From Anadara kagoshimensis (lineage: Eukaryota > Mollusca > Bivalvia > Arcoida > Arcidae): a stretch of 64,000 bases of DNA. The notes below the pieces were generated by a model, which had not been told where the DNA came from, did no database searches, and was given only the letters and a program-made list of their open reading frames with translations. Shown here in pieces: positions 26,731 to 38,506 of this stretch. How positions within the stretch are numbered: the stretch's first letter is position 1; the number at the start of each line of letters is the position of its first letter. The translations under genes were made by a program, and so were the position numbers. The stretch spans positions 27,087,110-27,151,109 of the forward strand of contig CM037861.1 in the NCBI GenBank assembly GCA_021292105.1, given 5' to 3'.

Positions 26731-28629
26731 TCAGGACAAGCATTCTAAAAAAGCTTCAAGTTTAATATTGAAAACCTTATAAATGTTAATACAAGTGCAG
26801 AACGATACTGATATTAGCAGATGTTCAGAAGGAATGACTTCTAAATGCAATTTGGTATTGTCGTCTGAATATAGGTGAAATTGGAGATAGAACATAATAC
26901 AAGGGACTTTTCTGTTTGATTTGAAGACAAAACCTCTTTTCAAACAATTTTTGTACACATTTTGTATTTCGGTAAATATAATAACAAATTTATGATTAAT
27001 TAGTGTAGAAGAGACATCGCTTTATATATGTTTATATATCTGCATCATGGTGAAATTACAGAGAAGATATAATATTTGAAAAATATGAATCGTGAATTGG
27101 AGGCATTTAAATATCTATATTAGAGCGAAATCAGAAAATATATCACATAGTGCAAAACTATAGTTCTTAGTACAATATAAAGAAAGAAATAAAATTCACT
27201 GATGTCAGGATAAAGGTTTTATTTCCGACACCTTTAATTAAAAACAAATTTTGTATTCCGATAACATCACATATATATAAAAACAACTTTAAATGTTGAT
27301 ATGTTGATGTCAATGCTGGAACAGTAACAAAAATCTTGCTATAAATACCTGCATTAGGGCGACATTAAGATAAGATGAAATAATTTAATTTATTGGTTCT
27401 AAACTCAGGACAAGCATTTTAAAAAAGCTTCAAGTTTAATATTGAAAACCTTATAAATGTTAATACAAGTGCAGAACGATACTGATATTAGCAAATGTTC
27501 AGAAGGAATGACTTCTAAATGCAATTTGGTATTGTCGTCTGAATATGGGTGAAATTGGAGATAGAACATAATACAAGGGACTTTTCTGTTTGATTTGAAG
27601 ACAAAAGCTCTTTTCAAAACAATTTTTGTACACATTTTGTATTTCGGTAAATATAATAACAAATTTATGATTAATTAGTGTAGAAGAGACATTGCTTTAT
27701 ATATGTATATATATCTGCATAAAAGCGAAATTACAGAGAAGATATAATATTTGAAAAATATGAATCGTTAACTCGAGGAATTTAAATATCTATATTAGAG
27801 CGAAATCAGAAAATATATCACATAGCGCAAATCTATAGTTCTTAGTACAATAGAAAGAAAGAAATCAAATTCCTTGATGTGTTTTATTTCCGACACCTTT
27901 AATTAAAAACAAATTTTGTTTTCGATTACTTCATATATTATAACAAATTTAAATGTTGATATGTTGATGTCAATGCTGGAACAGTAAAAAACATCTTCCT
28001 ATAAATACCTGCATTAGGGCGACATTACAGATAAGATGAAATAATTCAATTTATTGGTTCTTAACTCAGGGTAAGCTTTCTAAAAAGCTTCAAGTTTAAT
28101 ACTGATAAACTTATAAATATTAATGCAAGTGCAGAACGATACTGATATTAGCAGATGTTCAGAAGGAATGACTTCTAAATGCAATTTGGTATTGTCGTCT
28201 GAATAAGGGTGAAATTAGAGATAGAACATAATACAAGGTACTTTTCTTCTTGATTTGAAGACAAATCGTATTTTCAAAACACTTTTTGTGCACATTTTGT
28301 ATTTCGGTAAATATAATAACAAATTTAAGATTAATTAGTGTAGAAGAGACATTGCTTTATATATGTATATATATCTGCATAAAGGCGAAATTACAGATAA
28401 GATATAGTATTTGAAAATATGAATCTTGAACTCCAGGCATTTAAAAATCTACATTAGAGCGAAATCAGAAAATATATCACATAGTGTAAAACTATAGTTC
28501 TTAGTACAATATAAAGAAAGAAATCAAATTCCCTGATGTCAGGATAAAGGTTTTATTTACAACACCTTTAATTAAAAAAAAAAATTGTATTTCAATCCTG
28601 TGTATTTCAATATGCACCATTTGTCAGAT

Positions 28630-29285
28630 TAATCTCCAACGAAATAGTGATTGCCATATATTGCTTGGCGGTGCCCTTATTTTTGACATGTTGTGGTGTC
28701 TAAATCAATTTTTTTTTACCAATTTAACAAATAAAATGGTATTAACAAACAGCCATCTTAGACATTTTGATATAACTTAAAAACTACTGTAGTTGTCTTG
28801 AATTTCCACCTAAGATCACATTTCTTAAGTACAAGATCACTGTGACCATTCAACCAAGGTCAATGTCAAATTTATTTGCAAATTTTGTGGAAGACTACAC
28901 ACTGATTATATATAAAAAGTATGAAGTCTATAGGCTTTTTGGTTTATGAAAAGATGTCAATTTTAGTATTTTACAAAGAGAGTCGATGTGACTTGGAACT
29001 AAGCCAGGGTCAAATCTATTCTCAAAAGTTGTAAAACTTAACATGCTGATTACATATATGCAATTTGGGGATCCTAGGTCTTTTGGTTTATCAGATTCTG
29101 TCATTGTGACCTTGCACTTGAATCAAGGTTGAATTTTTGCAATATTTAAATGGCACTTCTTGTAAACCAATTTACAAAGTTTCATCAAAATCAGTTGAAT
29201 GGTTCAGAAGAAAAAGTTGTTTAAGTTAAGTTTAAGGATCCATGCACACATGCATGCACATACACAGGCCTGGTGAACTTTACAA
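28630..29285 (+). repeat. degenerate AACAAGAGGCCC-class element
   Basis: Recognised by its body and tail. GATCACTGTGACCATTCAAC, then CTAAGCCAGGGTCAAATC and GTGACCTTGCACTTGAATCA resemble the TGACCTTGACC bodies at 30.6-44.6 kb. The tail GTTTCATCAAAATCAGTTGA, then CATGCACACATGCATGCACA precedes CCTGGTGAAC. The diagnostic start is not preserved. Confidence 0.5.
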
Positions 29286-29289
29286 ATCA

Positions 29290-30600
29290 ATGGACCTAGA
29301 AAATAAAGGTCTCAATAAAGTATTTTGTGTTGCAACATGTAAAGCATCTTAAATTGTACATATAACTAAGTTTGATAAAAATCATCAAATAAACTTGGCC
29401 TTCTTTATGGAGATGGATGGCTTTGATGAGGATTGAGAAAAGTGTGGCTCTAGTGTTAGAAGATTGACAGAGATTTATCGCAACAGATCACTTAAGCACT
29501 TTTAAAACTTGATCTACCTCTTTTTCTGATTACAGAGATATGAAAACAATAAAATTTTATAAGTTCCTTGTGAAAAGGTGTAAAGTGCCATTCATGGCTG
29601 ACTAGATGAAAATCTCCAAAACAATAATAAAGTTTTGAATATACTCAGCAATTATTCTGCCAAGTTCAATTCCAGATCATTTACTTCTTTAAATGTATTA
29701 ATTATCTATTCCAATTCAAGCTCATCATTGAGAGGGCTAAATTAAGAACATCCCCAAAGTTTGAAATTTTACCTGAAAGGACAGAAGGTCTTTGGTACTA
29801 ATTTACAAATCACACTTGTATGCCTTTACATTCATTTGTGAATTTTTGCATGCTAAATACTTTATATTTAAATGCTTTGAATGATTGATAAAGTACATGG
29901 AAAAGATTATTCTTTACCTTAAAAAAATTGAAATATGCATCATGTGGGCATTTACAAAATGAAGACTTTAAATGAAACTAAAGTTTTAACATTATTTGTT
30001 TCGGTATAATTCTTAGGCCAAGAATTTTTTTATGTTTGTTGAACTGTCACTCAAATTTTACATATGCCAAGATAGCAACAAGAAGGTTTTTGAATTTTTA
30101 TCTTTGAATGTTAAAAGACTATAATTTGTTATACTAACAAATATAATTAAATCAACAAAGATAAAAGGAAATATGACTACTGACACTGGTTGTGAAAGGA
30201 AAAATGTCTGATGCAAGTGTCAAGGTTGTATGAGTAAACTAAATATGAATACATTTCAATTTGGTATGGTAAAATGTAACTACTAAATAAATAGAATATC
30301 TTACAGGAGTGCTTTAAGATATACTGAATTTATTTAACAAGTTTAATTCAATGTTACATAAACATGAGTGTAAGATTATATTTTGTATTATATGCATGTA
30401 GTCCCCCTTTGGGGTAAGACATTATATCCTATCCACTTGCATGTAGCTAAGCTAAAAAATTGGATAGATTTAAATAAAACAAATCCAATATAAGATGAAT
30501 GTAAATTTATTTCTAATAAAATTGATTTGATGCTGTGTATAAGATAATATATATACATGTATATAATAAGTTTGAGAGTTCATTCATATTGTTTTATAAA
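29290..30600. other. no gene seen
   Basis: AT-rich DNA with no supported exon or repeat terminus. Confidence 0.5.
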
Positions 30601-31599
30601 TAAAAACAAGAGGCCCAATAGGGCCTGTATCGCTCACCTGGTGCCCATTTTTTGTTTGTTACGGAAATTTACTCAGTTTCGGAAATAATAAACAGAATAA
30701 GCTGTGGTTTTTAGTCTTGATCGGAAGACATGTGGCTGATAGTAGATTATTATATGTACAGGAAGTTAAGGGTTTTATTATGAAGTTGTGGAAAAATTAT
30801 GGTTTTCAGATGGTTTCTAGTCAAATACTTTGATGAAATTCAGTTTCACCAGTGTAGAATGTTATGATTTACATTGTTTGTGCACATCTGTTTAAGTAAC
30901 CACTGGATGTAAAGACTTTGGATGGGCACCGGGCAAATTAGATCAAGTGGTGTGGTTAACTGTTTTTAAGGCATATCAAACGGTTCCACTTGCAGAAATG
31001 ACATTTGGTTTGAGTTGGCTAATAGTCAAAATTTCAACTCAATTCTGCAATGTTCAAAACCTTTAAAAACAGTTGTTTATAGGCTTCAGTTTTGTTAGGA
31101 GCTATTCAATATCCATCCTCTGGCAGTTCTCAGCCAGGTCAAACAATAGATATTTCTATTTTTTATTTTCCATTGCACAGGTAATTGATCCCAAATTCAA
31201 GATGTAAGATTTTTATAATTATATCAAGTCTAAATGAGATTAAATACCTGACATATAATATCAACACTCAAAATATGCAAAATTCATAGAATTTATGTTC
31301 CCCGCTTTAAAATGAAATAGACTTCTGTAACTGTAACGATATATGAGGGGTAATATTGAGTCCTAGCATAAACTGCAAAGAGGGAAATTGGAACTATGGT
31401 ATATCTTTTGTTTGTTTCCCTTTCAGTGAAAGCAGAAAAAAAATCTTGAACGGTTAACTTTTAAATGACTGGAAACCAATTTCTATTTATAGTCACAATG
31501 ACCTTGACCTTTGACCTAGTGACCTGAAAATCAATCCCAAACAAGCTCTTGTCATAGGCTGCCAAGTTTCATTAAAAATTGTGAAGGGTTAACTTTTGA

Positions 31600-32290
31600 A
31601 CAGATATCTGTGACCTTGACCTTTGAACCCATGACCTTTCACTATACATCCAAATAATCGTTGCATCAATACCTACATTCTAATATACATGCCTGTACAA
31701 AAAATTCTTAGTTTCCAAGATAATTGACCATTTCAGAATTGTTTTGCATCTGTGACCTTGACCTTTGAACCAATGACCTTTCACTATACATCAAAATGAC
31801 CGTTGCATCAATAGCTACTACATTCTAATATACATGCCTATACAAAAAATTCCTAGTTTTCAAGATAATTGACCATTTCAGAATTGTTTTGCATCTGTGA
31901 CCTTGACCTTTAATCCATGAACTTTCACTATACATCAAAATGATCGTTGCATCAATACCTACAACATTCTAATATACATGCCTATACAAAAATTTCCTAA
32001 TTTTCAAGATAATTGACCATTTCAGAATTGTTTTGCATCCGTGACCTTGACCTTTGAACCCATGACCTTTCACTATACATCAAAATGATCGTTGCATCAA
32101 TACCTACAATATTCTAATATACATGCCTATACAAAAAATTCCTAGTTTTCAAGATAATGTACCATTTCAGAATTATTTTGCATCTGTGACCTTGACCTTT
32201 GAACCAATGACCTTTCACTATACATCAAAATGACCGTTGCAGCAATAGCTACAACATTTTAATATACATGCCTATACAAAAAGTTTATAC
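31600..32290 (+). repeat. five ~144-bp TGACCTTGACC tandem units
   Basis: TGTGACCTTGACCTTTG recurs at about 31609, 31751, 31896, 32040 and 32185. Each unit continues with CTATACATCAAAATGA, GTTGCATCAATA and TATACATGCCTATACAAAAA. Read on the minus strand the start is TCAAAGGTCAAGGTCA, a nuclear-receptor-like motif. Confidence 0.9.
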
Positions 32291-33350
32291 TTTTCCAGAT
32301 AATAAATAAAATCAGACAGGTCAAAAATTAGGTCATGACCTTCACAATTGACCTTGACCCCATTTTGAAGGTAATTATACGTATATGTCAAAACTGAAAA
32401 CCCCATGTCATTATCTGATCAAATGTTCAAGTTATAATGATTTGAAGCTATTTTACGATTTTTGCAAAATTAAACGCAAAAACGCGTAACCTATTTTTTG
32501 TCCGAATTTCACGAAATGAACAATCTATAAGGTTAAGACTATGTAGAGTCCAAATATCACATCAGATTTTGCCTCCAATGAGCGGTTCAAGAGAAGGAGA
32601 TTTTTTTAGGTTTTGTCTATTTTTAGTAACAGCGGCCATCTTGGATATCCGATCACCATGATTTGAAGAAACTATAGTAAGACTCTATCAAGGACCTTCC
32701 ACAGCAAATTGAGTTTCAATTGGCCCAGTAGTTTCTGAGGAGAAGATTAAAGTTTACTGACACACGGATGCGCATCTGTGACCTTGACCTTTGAACCATT
32801 GACCTTTCACTATACATCAAAATGATCGTTGCAGCAATAGCTACAACATTCTAATATACATGCCTATACAAAAAGTTTATACTTTTCCAGATAATAAATA
32901 AAATCAGACAGGTCAAATTTAGGTCATGACCTTCACAATTGACCTTGACCCCATTTTGAAGGTAATTATACGTATATGTCAAAACTGAAAACCCCATGTC
33001 ATTATCTGATCAAATGTTCAAGTTATAATGATTTGAAGCTATTTTACGATTTTTGCCAAATTAACCGCAAAAACGCGTAACCTATTTTTTGTCCGAATTT
33101 CACGAAATGAACAATCTATAAGGTTAAGACTATGAAGAGTCCAAATATCACATCAGATTTTGCCTCCAATGAGCGGTTCAAGAGAAAAAGATTTTTTTAG
33201 GTTTTGTCTATTTTTAGTAACAGCGGCCATCTTGGATATCCGATCACCATGATTTGAACAAACTTCAGTTAGACTCTATCAAGGACCTTCCACAGCAAAT
33301 TGGGTTTCAATTGGCCCAGTAGTTTCAGAGGAGAAGATTAAAGTTTACTG
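32185..33350 (+). repeat. two ~590-bp direct repeats
   Basis: The block from the last TGTGACCTTGACC unit to GAGGAGAAGATTAAAGTTTA occurs twice (about 32185-32765 and 32776-33350) with few differences, e.g. AGAGAAGGAGATTT against AGAGAAAAAGATTT. Confidence 0.85.
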
Positions 33351-33351
33351 A

Positions 33352-33385
33352 CGCACGGACGCACGCACGCATGCACGCACGCTTC
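33352..33385. repeat. ACGC-rich microsatellite
   Basis: GACGCACGGACGCACGCACG followed by CATGCACGCACGC, at the right end of the element. Confidence 0.75.
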
Positions 33386-33419
33386 GCCATGCCATAAGCT
33401 CACAGGATTTGAGCACATT

Positions 33420-34135
33420 AAAGAAAGAAATATATTCAAGAATTTGTAAAATAATGCCTGTTCAACAATAAGAAAAGAATAATAGAGAAGTATACATAAA
33501 CAAACAAAAATTTGTATATACACTTGTAGATAAGAATATAAGTTAATTTAAAAACAATAATTGATGCGATTACACAAACTGATTTACCTGATAATATATC
33601 AAAACCATGTTAATAAAATTAATATTTTTCATCGTTAATATTAATATTTTTCATCATTTTTCTTTCCTCCAATAAGAAGACATGTCTATCTTGTACTGAG
33701 AGACATATCCATAAAAACATTAACACAAAGCTTTTCTTAAACCGTGAACAGCTATTCAATTGTTTGAAGCCATCAAATGATGTGTATTCGAAAATTATTT
33801 CAACAATACTGGTATTATTCTTATTAAATTACATGTATAACAATTATTATATTTATGTCTTGGAGAGGCTCAATTGGCTTCTCTAGCTCACCTGGTGAGT
33901 TCTGATTCTAGAAAATTTGTATGTAAACTCATTTAAATTGAAGAAAAATGGTCATTGTAAAAAGAGCTACTAAGATTCATACATGTACTTTTTCCCTTTA
34001 TAAGTAAAATTTATATGATTGTCATCTGGGCATCTGGTTAAAAGAATATGATTTTCACCTATACATGTAATTATAGTCAATTTAAAGGAAAGCCAAAGAC
34101 ATTTCAATGAACAATTCTCATAGAAGCTAATATTC
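33420..34135. other. spacer without a supported gene
   Basis: AT-rich DNA. GGAGAGGCTCAATTGGCTTC and TAGCTCACCTGGTGAG at 33862-33900 look like a solo or broken end of the neighbouring element family. Confidence 0.4.
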
Positions 34136-34137
34136 AA

Positions 34138-35610
34138 GAACAAGAGGCCCAATAGGGCCTGTATCGCTCAACTGGAACTCATTTGCCTCACAAGCAAAAA
34201 ATGGGTCCAACGAAAACTTTCTCAGAAAAACCCATTACATATATTAAATGGCTAGATACCTACTTTCTACATTTCAAATACTAAGAAAATTGGTGTAAAA
34301 TTGAATGCAAAATGGCCATTTTACTGTTTTTGCTATTTATAGTAAAGGCGGCCATCTTGTTTAAGTTACGGAGAAACCTGTTACATATATTAAATGGCTA
34401 TGCATGTAGCTTTTATATCTCATATTCGAACCAAATCGGTTGATAAATAAGTGTGTAATGACCATTTATAACTTTTTGCTATAAATAGCAATGGCGGCCA
34501 TCTTGGATGCTGCAGGAAGTTGATTTGTACAAACTTTAATATACTCCACTTAAGGACTTTCCACACCAAATTTTATTTCATTTGGCTGTGCAGTTTGGGA
34601 GGAGAAGATTTTCAAAGAATTTGCCTAAATTTAGCATCTAATTTGCATATTCTGCCAATAGCAAGCATACAGAAAAACCTGTTACATATATTAAACGGAT
34701 AGGCATGTACCTTGTATATCTCAAATTTGAACCAAATCGGTTGATAAATAAACGTAAAATGACCATTTATAGCTTTTTGCTATAAATAGCAATGGCAGCC
34801 ATCTTGGATGCCACAGGAAGTTGATATGTACAAACTTTAATATACTCAAGTTAAGGACTTACCATACCAAACTTTATTTCATTTGGCTGTGTAGTTTCAG
34901 AGGAGAAGATTTTCAAAGAATTTGCCTAAATTTAGCATCTAATTTGCATATTCTGCTAATAGCGAGCATACAGAAAAAGTTGCGGAGAAACCCGTTACAT
35001 ATATTAAACGGCTAGGCATGTACCTTCTTTATCTCAAATTTCAACCAAATCGGTTGATAAATATATGTATAATGACCATTTATAGGTTTTTGCTATAAAT
35101 AGCAATGGGGGCCATCTAGGATGCCACAGGAAGTTAATTTGTATAAACTTTAATATACTCCACTTAAGGTCTTACCACAGCAAATTTTATTTTATTTGGC
35201 TGTGCAGTTTCAGAGGAGAAGATTTTCAAAGAATTTGCCTAAATTTAGCATCTAATTTGCATATTCTGCTAATAGCGAGCATACAGAAAAAGTTACGGAA
35301 AAACCTGTTACATATATTAAATGGCTAGGGATGTACCTTCTATATCCCAAATTTGAACCAAATCGGTTGATAAATAAATGTGTAATGACCATTCATAGGT
35401 TTTTGCTATTTATAGCAATGGAGGCCACCTTGGATAGCGCAGGAAGTTGATTTGTACAAACTTTAGTCTACTCCCACCAGGGACATCGCACACCAAATAT
35501 GGTTCAAATTGGCCAAATAGTTTCAGAGGAGAAGATCAAAGTTTACGAACACACGCACGCACGCTTCGCCATGACATAAGCTCAGCTGGCTAAGCCAGTT
35601 GAGCTAAAAA
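34138..35610 (+). repeat. AACAAGAGGCCC element with ~300-bp tandem module
   Basis: Starts AACAAGAGGCCCAATAGGGC and ends CTTCGCCATGACATAAGCTC, then AGCCAGTTGAGCTAAAAA. The phrase CTGTTACATATATTAAA (or CCGTTACATATATTAAA) recurs near 34220, 34371, 34672, 34983 and 35296, giving units of about 150, 301, 311 and 313 bp. Each full unit contains GAACCAAATCGGTTGATAAA, ATAGCAATGGCGGCCATCTT, and CATTTGGCTGTGCAGTTT. Open frames of about 60 codons recur with the unit and are not genes. Confidence 0.85.
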
Positions 35611-35877
35611 TGAACCATTTCATTATATTGTGTGGTTTTATGACCTTGACCTTTGGACCAATGATATTTTTCTATACATTTAAATGATGGTTATATAAAT
35701 ACCTACAACATTCTAATATACATGCCTATACAAAAAATACTAGTTTTCAACATAACCATTTTACTATTCTTTCTCATCTGTGACCTCAACCTTTGAACCC
35801 TTGACCTTTATCTATACAACAAAATGACCGTTGCATTTATACCATCAAAAGATATGCCTTTATAAAAAAATTTAAAA
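35611..35877 (+). repeat. TGACCTTGACC repeat remnant
   Basis: TTATGACCTTGACCTTTGGA, then TATACATGCCTATACAAAAA and a second degraded CTGTGACCTCAACCTTTGAA unit about 145 bp later. Confidence 0.65.
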
Positions 35878-36624
35878 AACAAGAGGCCCATGGGCCACAT
35901 GGCTCACCTGAGTAGCATTAGCCAACTATACTCATTTTCAAAAAGTTTTAATAAATATAATATATGCATTAAAATTTGCAATTTATTTTGAATGTTTTAA
36001 AAGAATAATTTAAACAATTTAGGAGCTACGCTATGCAAAGATGTTTCCATATAAGTTTCAACTTTCCAAGTCAATTAAATCTTGAGAAGAAGATTTTAAA
36101 AGATTTTCCCTATATATTACTACGTTAAACTTTGACCCCCCACTGAGGCCCCACCCTACACCCGGGGGTCATGATTTTAACAAATTAGAATCTACACTAC
36201 TCAAGGATGTTTCCACATAAGTTTCAGCTTTCCAGGACAAATGGTTCTTCAGAAGAAGATTTTTAAAGATTTTCTCTATATATTACTATGTGAAATTTCG
36301 ACCCCCCACTGAGGCCCCACCCTACACCCGGGGGTCATGATTTTAACAAATTAGAATCTACACTACCCAAGGATGTTTCCACATAAGTTTCAGCTTTCCA
36401 GGCCAAATGGTTCTGGAGAAGAAGATTTTTAAAAATAGTGAACAAAAAAATAATGTTTCCTAATTATCTCCCCTTGTAAAAGGGCCTGGCCCTTCATTTT
36501 AACAATTTTGAATCCCCTTTACCTAAGGATGCTTTGTGCCAAGTTTGGTCAAAATTGGCCCAGTGGTTCTTGAGAAGAAGTTGAAAATGTGAAAAAGTTA
36601 ACAGACAGACGGACCACGGACAAA

Positions 36625-36674
<50 letters not shown>
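35878..36674 (+). repeat. AACAAGAGGCCC element, complete compact copy
   Basis: The clearest complete copy, about 797 bp. It starts AACAAGAGGCCCATGGGCC, then GGCTCACCTGAG. It ends AGCTTTCAGCTCAGGTGAGC then TAAAAAA, so the CTCACCTGAG start and CTCAGGTGAG end are inverted. A ~174-bp module is duplicated at about 36108 and 36282, with CCCCCCACTGAGGCCCCACC and CCGGGGGTCATGATTTTAAC. The 3' part has GGCCCAGTGGTTCTTGAGAA and GACAGACGGACC. Confidence 0.8.
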
Positions 36675-37940
36675 CCAAAACATTTTGGTATTGTTTTGCT
36701 TCTGTGACCTTTCAATCCTTAATTTATATATTAAAATGACCTTTGCAACAATACCAACAATATCAAAATATACATGCCTAAACAAAACATTCATAGGTTT
36801 TAGGATAATGAACCATTTTGGCATTGTTTTGCTTCTGTGACCTTGACCTTTGGTCCAATGACCTTTTTATATACATGATGACAATTGTTGTATTAATACC
36901 TACATCATTCTATTATACATGCCTTTACAAAAAGTTAAAAGTTTTCAAGATAATGAACAGTTTAAGTATACTTTCCCATCTGTGACCTTGACCTTTGAAC
37001 TCATGACCTTAACCTATACATCAAAATGACTGTGTAATATACAAAAAACTTAAAGTTTTTGAAATAATGAACCGTTTTGGTATTGTTTCGCTTCTGTGAC
37101 CTTGACCTTTGGTCCAATGACCTTTTTATATACATCATGAATACATACAACATTCTATCATACATGCCTATACAAAAAGTTAATAGTTTTCAAGATAAAA
37201 AAGTTTCAGTATAGTTTCACATCTCTGACCTTGACCTTTTAACCTATGACCTTAATCTAGACATCAAAATGACTGTTGCATCAATAACAACAATATTACA
37301 ATATACATGCCTATACAAAAATTTTTGTTTTTGTGGTAATGAACCATTTTCATATTGTTTCAATTCTGTGTCCTTGAACTTTGGACCAATGACATTAATC
37401 TATATATCAAAATGATTATTGAATTTATATTAACGATATTTAAATGTACAGGGCTAAACAAAAAGTTTAGTTTTCCAGAAAGGTAAAAAAATACGTCATG
37501 ACCTTCACAATTGACCTTGACCCCAAATTTGAAGGTAATTACATGTCAAACTGAAAAACTCCATTCCATTATCTGATCTAATAGTCAAGTTATAACAGTT
37601 TAAAACAATTTTAAGCTATTTTACAATTTGTGCAAAACTGTAACCTATTTTTGTCAGAATGTCAGGAAATGTACAAATTTTGAGGTTAAGACCATATAGA
37701 AACTAAATATCAAATCTGATTTTGCCTCCTATGTATGGTTCTGGTGTAAAAGATTTTTTTGATGATTTTTTTATTTTAAGTAACTTCTGCCAGCTTGGAC
37801 ATCTAATCACTGTGATCTGTACAATCCAGCAACAGACACAAGCAAGGAACTTGCACAGTAAATTAGGTTTCACAAGGCCTTGTAGTATCAGAGATTTAGC
37901 TGTTAACAGACATCTGGATAAAGCTAGTTGAGCTGAAAAA
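36675..37940 (+). repeat. TGACCTTGACC tandem block, decayed
   Basis: Degraded units with CTGTGACCTTGACCTTTGGT at about 36834 and 37097, related ones near 36983 and 37226, and TATACATGCCTATACAAAA between them. It ends with a truncated version of the 590-bp block (ACATGTCAAACTGAAAAAC, then GTAACCTATTTTTGTCAG) and AAGCTAGTTGAGCTGAAAAA. Confidence 0.7.
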
Positions 37941-38204
37941 TCAAAAAGGCTTAAATGTCTGGACAGAGGATCTATAATAACCCTCATCTTTATTAAATTG
38001 TGTAGGGATAGCTATATACAACATTTCACCTGTATATCTACACTGTGAGGTATGCCCTATTCTTACCTTCATATCAGTCTGCTGTATGGCTGATCAAAGC
38101 ATCTCTGATTTTCAAAGCTATGACAAAGATCTTATACAAAGACTGATATTTCAAATTAACTAGAAATTAAAAATGAAAAGACTGTCCACTTTGTGAATAA
38201 ATAA

Positions 38205-38402
38205 TTATCTTGGTTTCCACATAAAATGCTGCAATAATCCCATTCTCAACATTGCCTCTAAAACCTCATTTCTTTCATTATAATCCAATATATCATAAAA
38301 TTCTGAGTAGCTAATTGAAGCTTTGTCTTCGAATATAAGATCTTCATTATCCTCTAACTTCTGAAAATGTGTTCTGCTTATCCTGAGTATTGTCAGCATC
38401 AT
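38205..38402 (-). CDS. unknown gene, terminal exon (minus strand)
   Basis: Proposed last coding exon of a minus-strand gene. The acceptor is a T-rich tract ending in TTTTTTTTAAG. The frame then runs 65 codons from MMLTILRISRTHFQKLED through DKASISYSEFYDILDYNER to RMGLLQHFMWKPR and a TAA. It starts in phase 0, matching the phase-0 end of the exon at 39627-39842. The peptide is acidic in the middle, with predicted helices and a hydrophobic C-terminus. I do not recognise the protein. Unlike nearby open frames, it is not inside a recognisable repeat. Without a homology search the call rests on splice signals and phase. Confidence 0.45.
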   Translation of the reverse strand: MMLTILRISRTHFQKLEDNEDLIFEDKASISYSEFYDILDYNERNEVLEAMLRMGLLQHFMWKPR

Positions 38403-38506
38403 CTTAAAAAAAATAAAAATTGGATATTTGTTTTAACCATTTCAATTTTCCATAATACATAATTAATTTTTGAAAATATTTTTTGTTTGTTTTACCTCTT
38501 GCATGA

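Larger units (their letters stand above)
12199..28590. repeat. ~670-bp satellite array with A/B higher-order structure
   Basis: About 24 head-to-tail monomers of ~670 bp. A landmark is the box ACATTTTGTATTTCGGTAAA, which recurs about every 670 bp from 12205 to 28297. Two monomer types mostly alternate. Type A has TTTGTGCACATTTT, then ACAGATAAGATATAGTATTT and CTTGAACTCCAGGC. Type B has TTTGTACACATTTT, then ACAGAGAAGATATAATATTT and GTGAATTGGAGGC. Homologous points step by exactly 1346 bp in the core. The first monomer starts abruptly near 12199 and the last is cut off near 28590, where A-rich unique DNA begins. An 85-codon minus-strand frame recurs in the B-to-A junctions but is a by-product of homogenisation. 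No transposase or RT frame lies inside. I do not recognise the family. Confidence 0.95.
30603..33416 (+). repeat. AACAAGAGGCCC element, composite
   Basis: Begins AACAAGAGGCCCAATAGGGC followed by CTGTATCGCTCACCTG. It ends with a CACGCACGC run and CTTCGCCATGCCATAAGCTC. The body holds two tandem modules (31600-32290 and 32185-33350). Near the right end come GCGGCCATCTTGGATATCC and GTTTCAATTGGCCCAGTAGT, phrases repeated in the sister elements. No reading frame of note, so it is probably non-autonomous. Confidence 0.75.

Noticed and set aside
12199..28590. Possible CRISPR-like or rDNA/histone-type array
   Set aside because: Units are ~670 bp without short repeat-spacer structure, without rRNA or histone sequence, and the organism is an animal.
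34520..35015. Two similar ~60-codon frames 301 bp apart
   Set aside because: They repeat with the tandem module and end at different points; no coding signature.
37703..37987. 94-codon minus-strand frame and overlapping plus frame
   Set aside because: Both fall in the tail of a dispersed repeat element shared with 32-33 kb.
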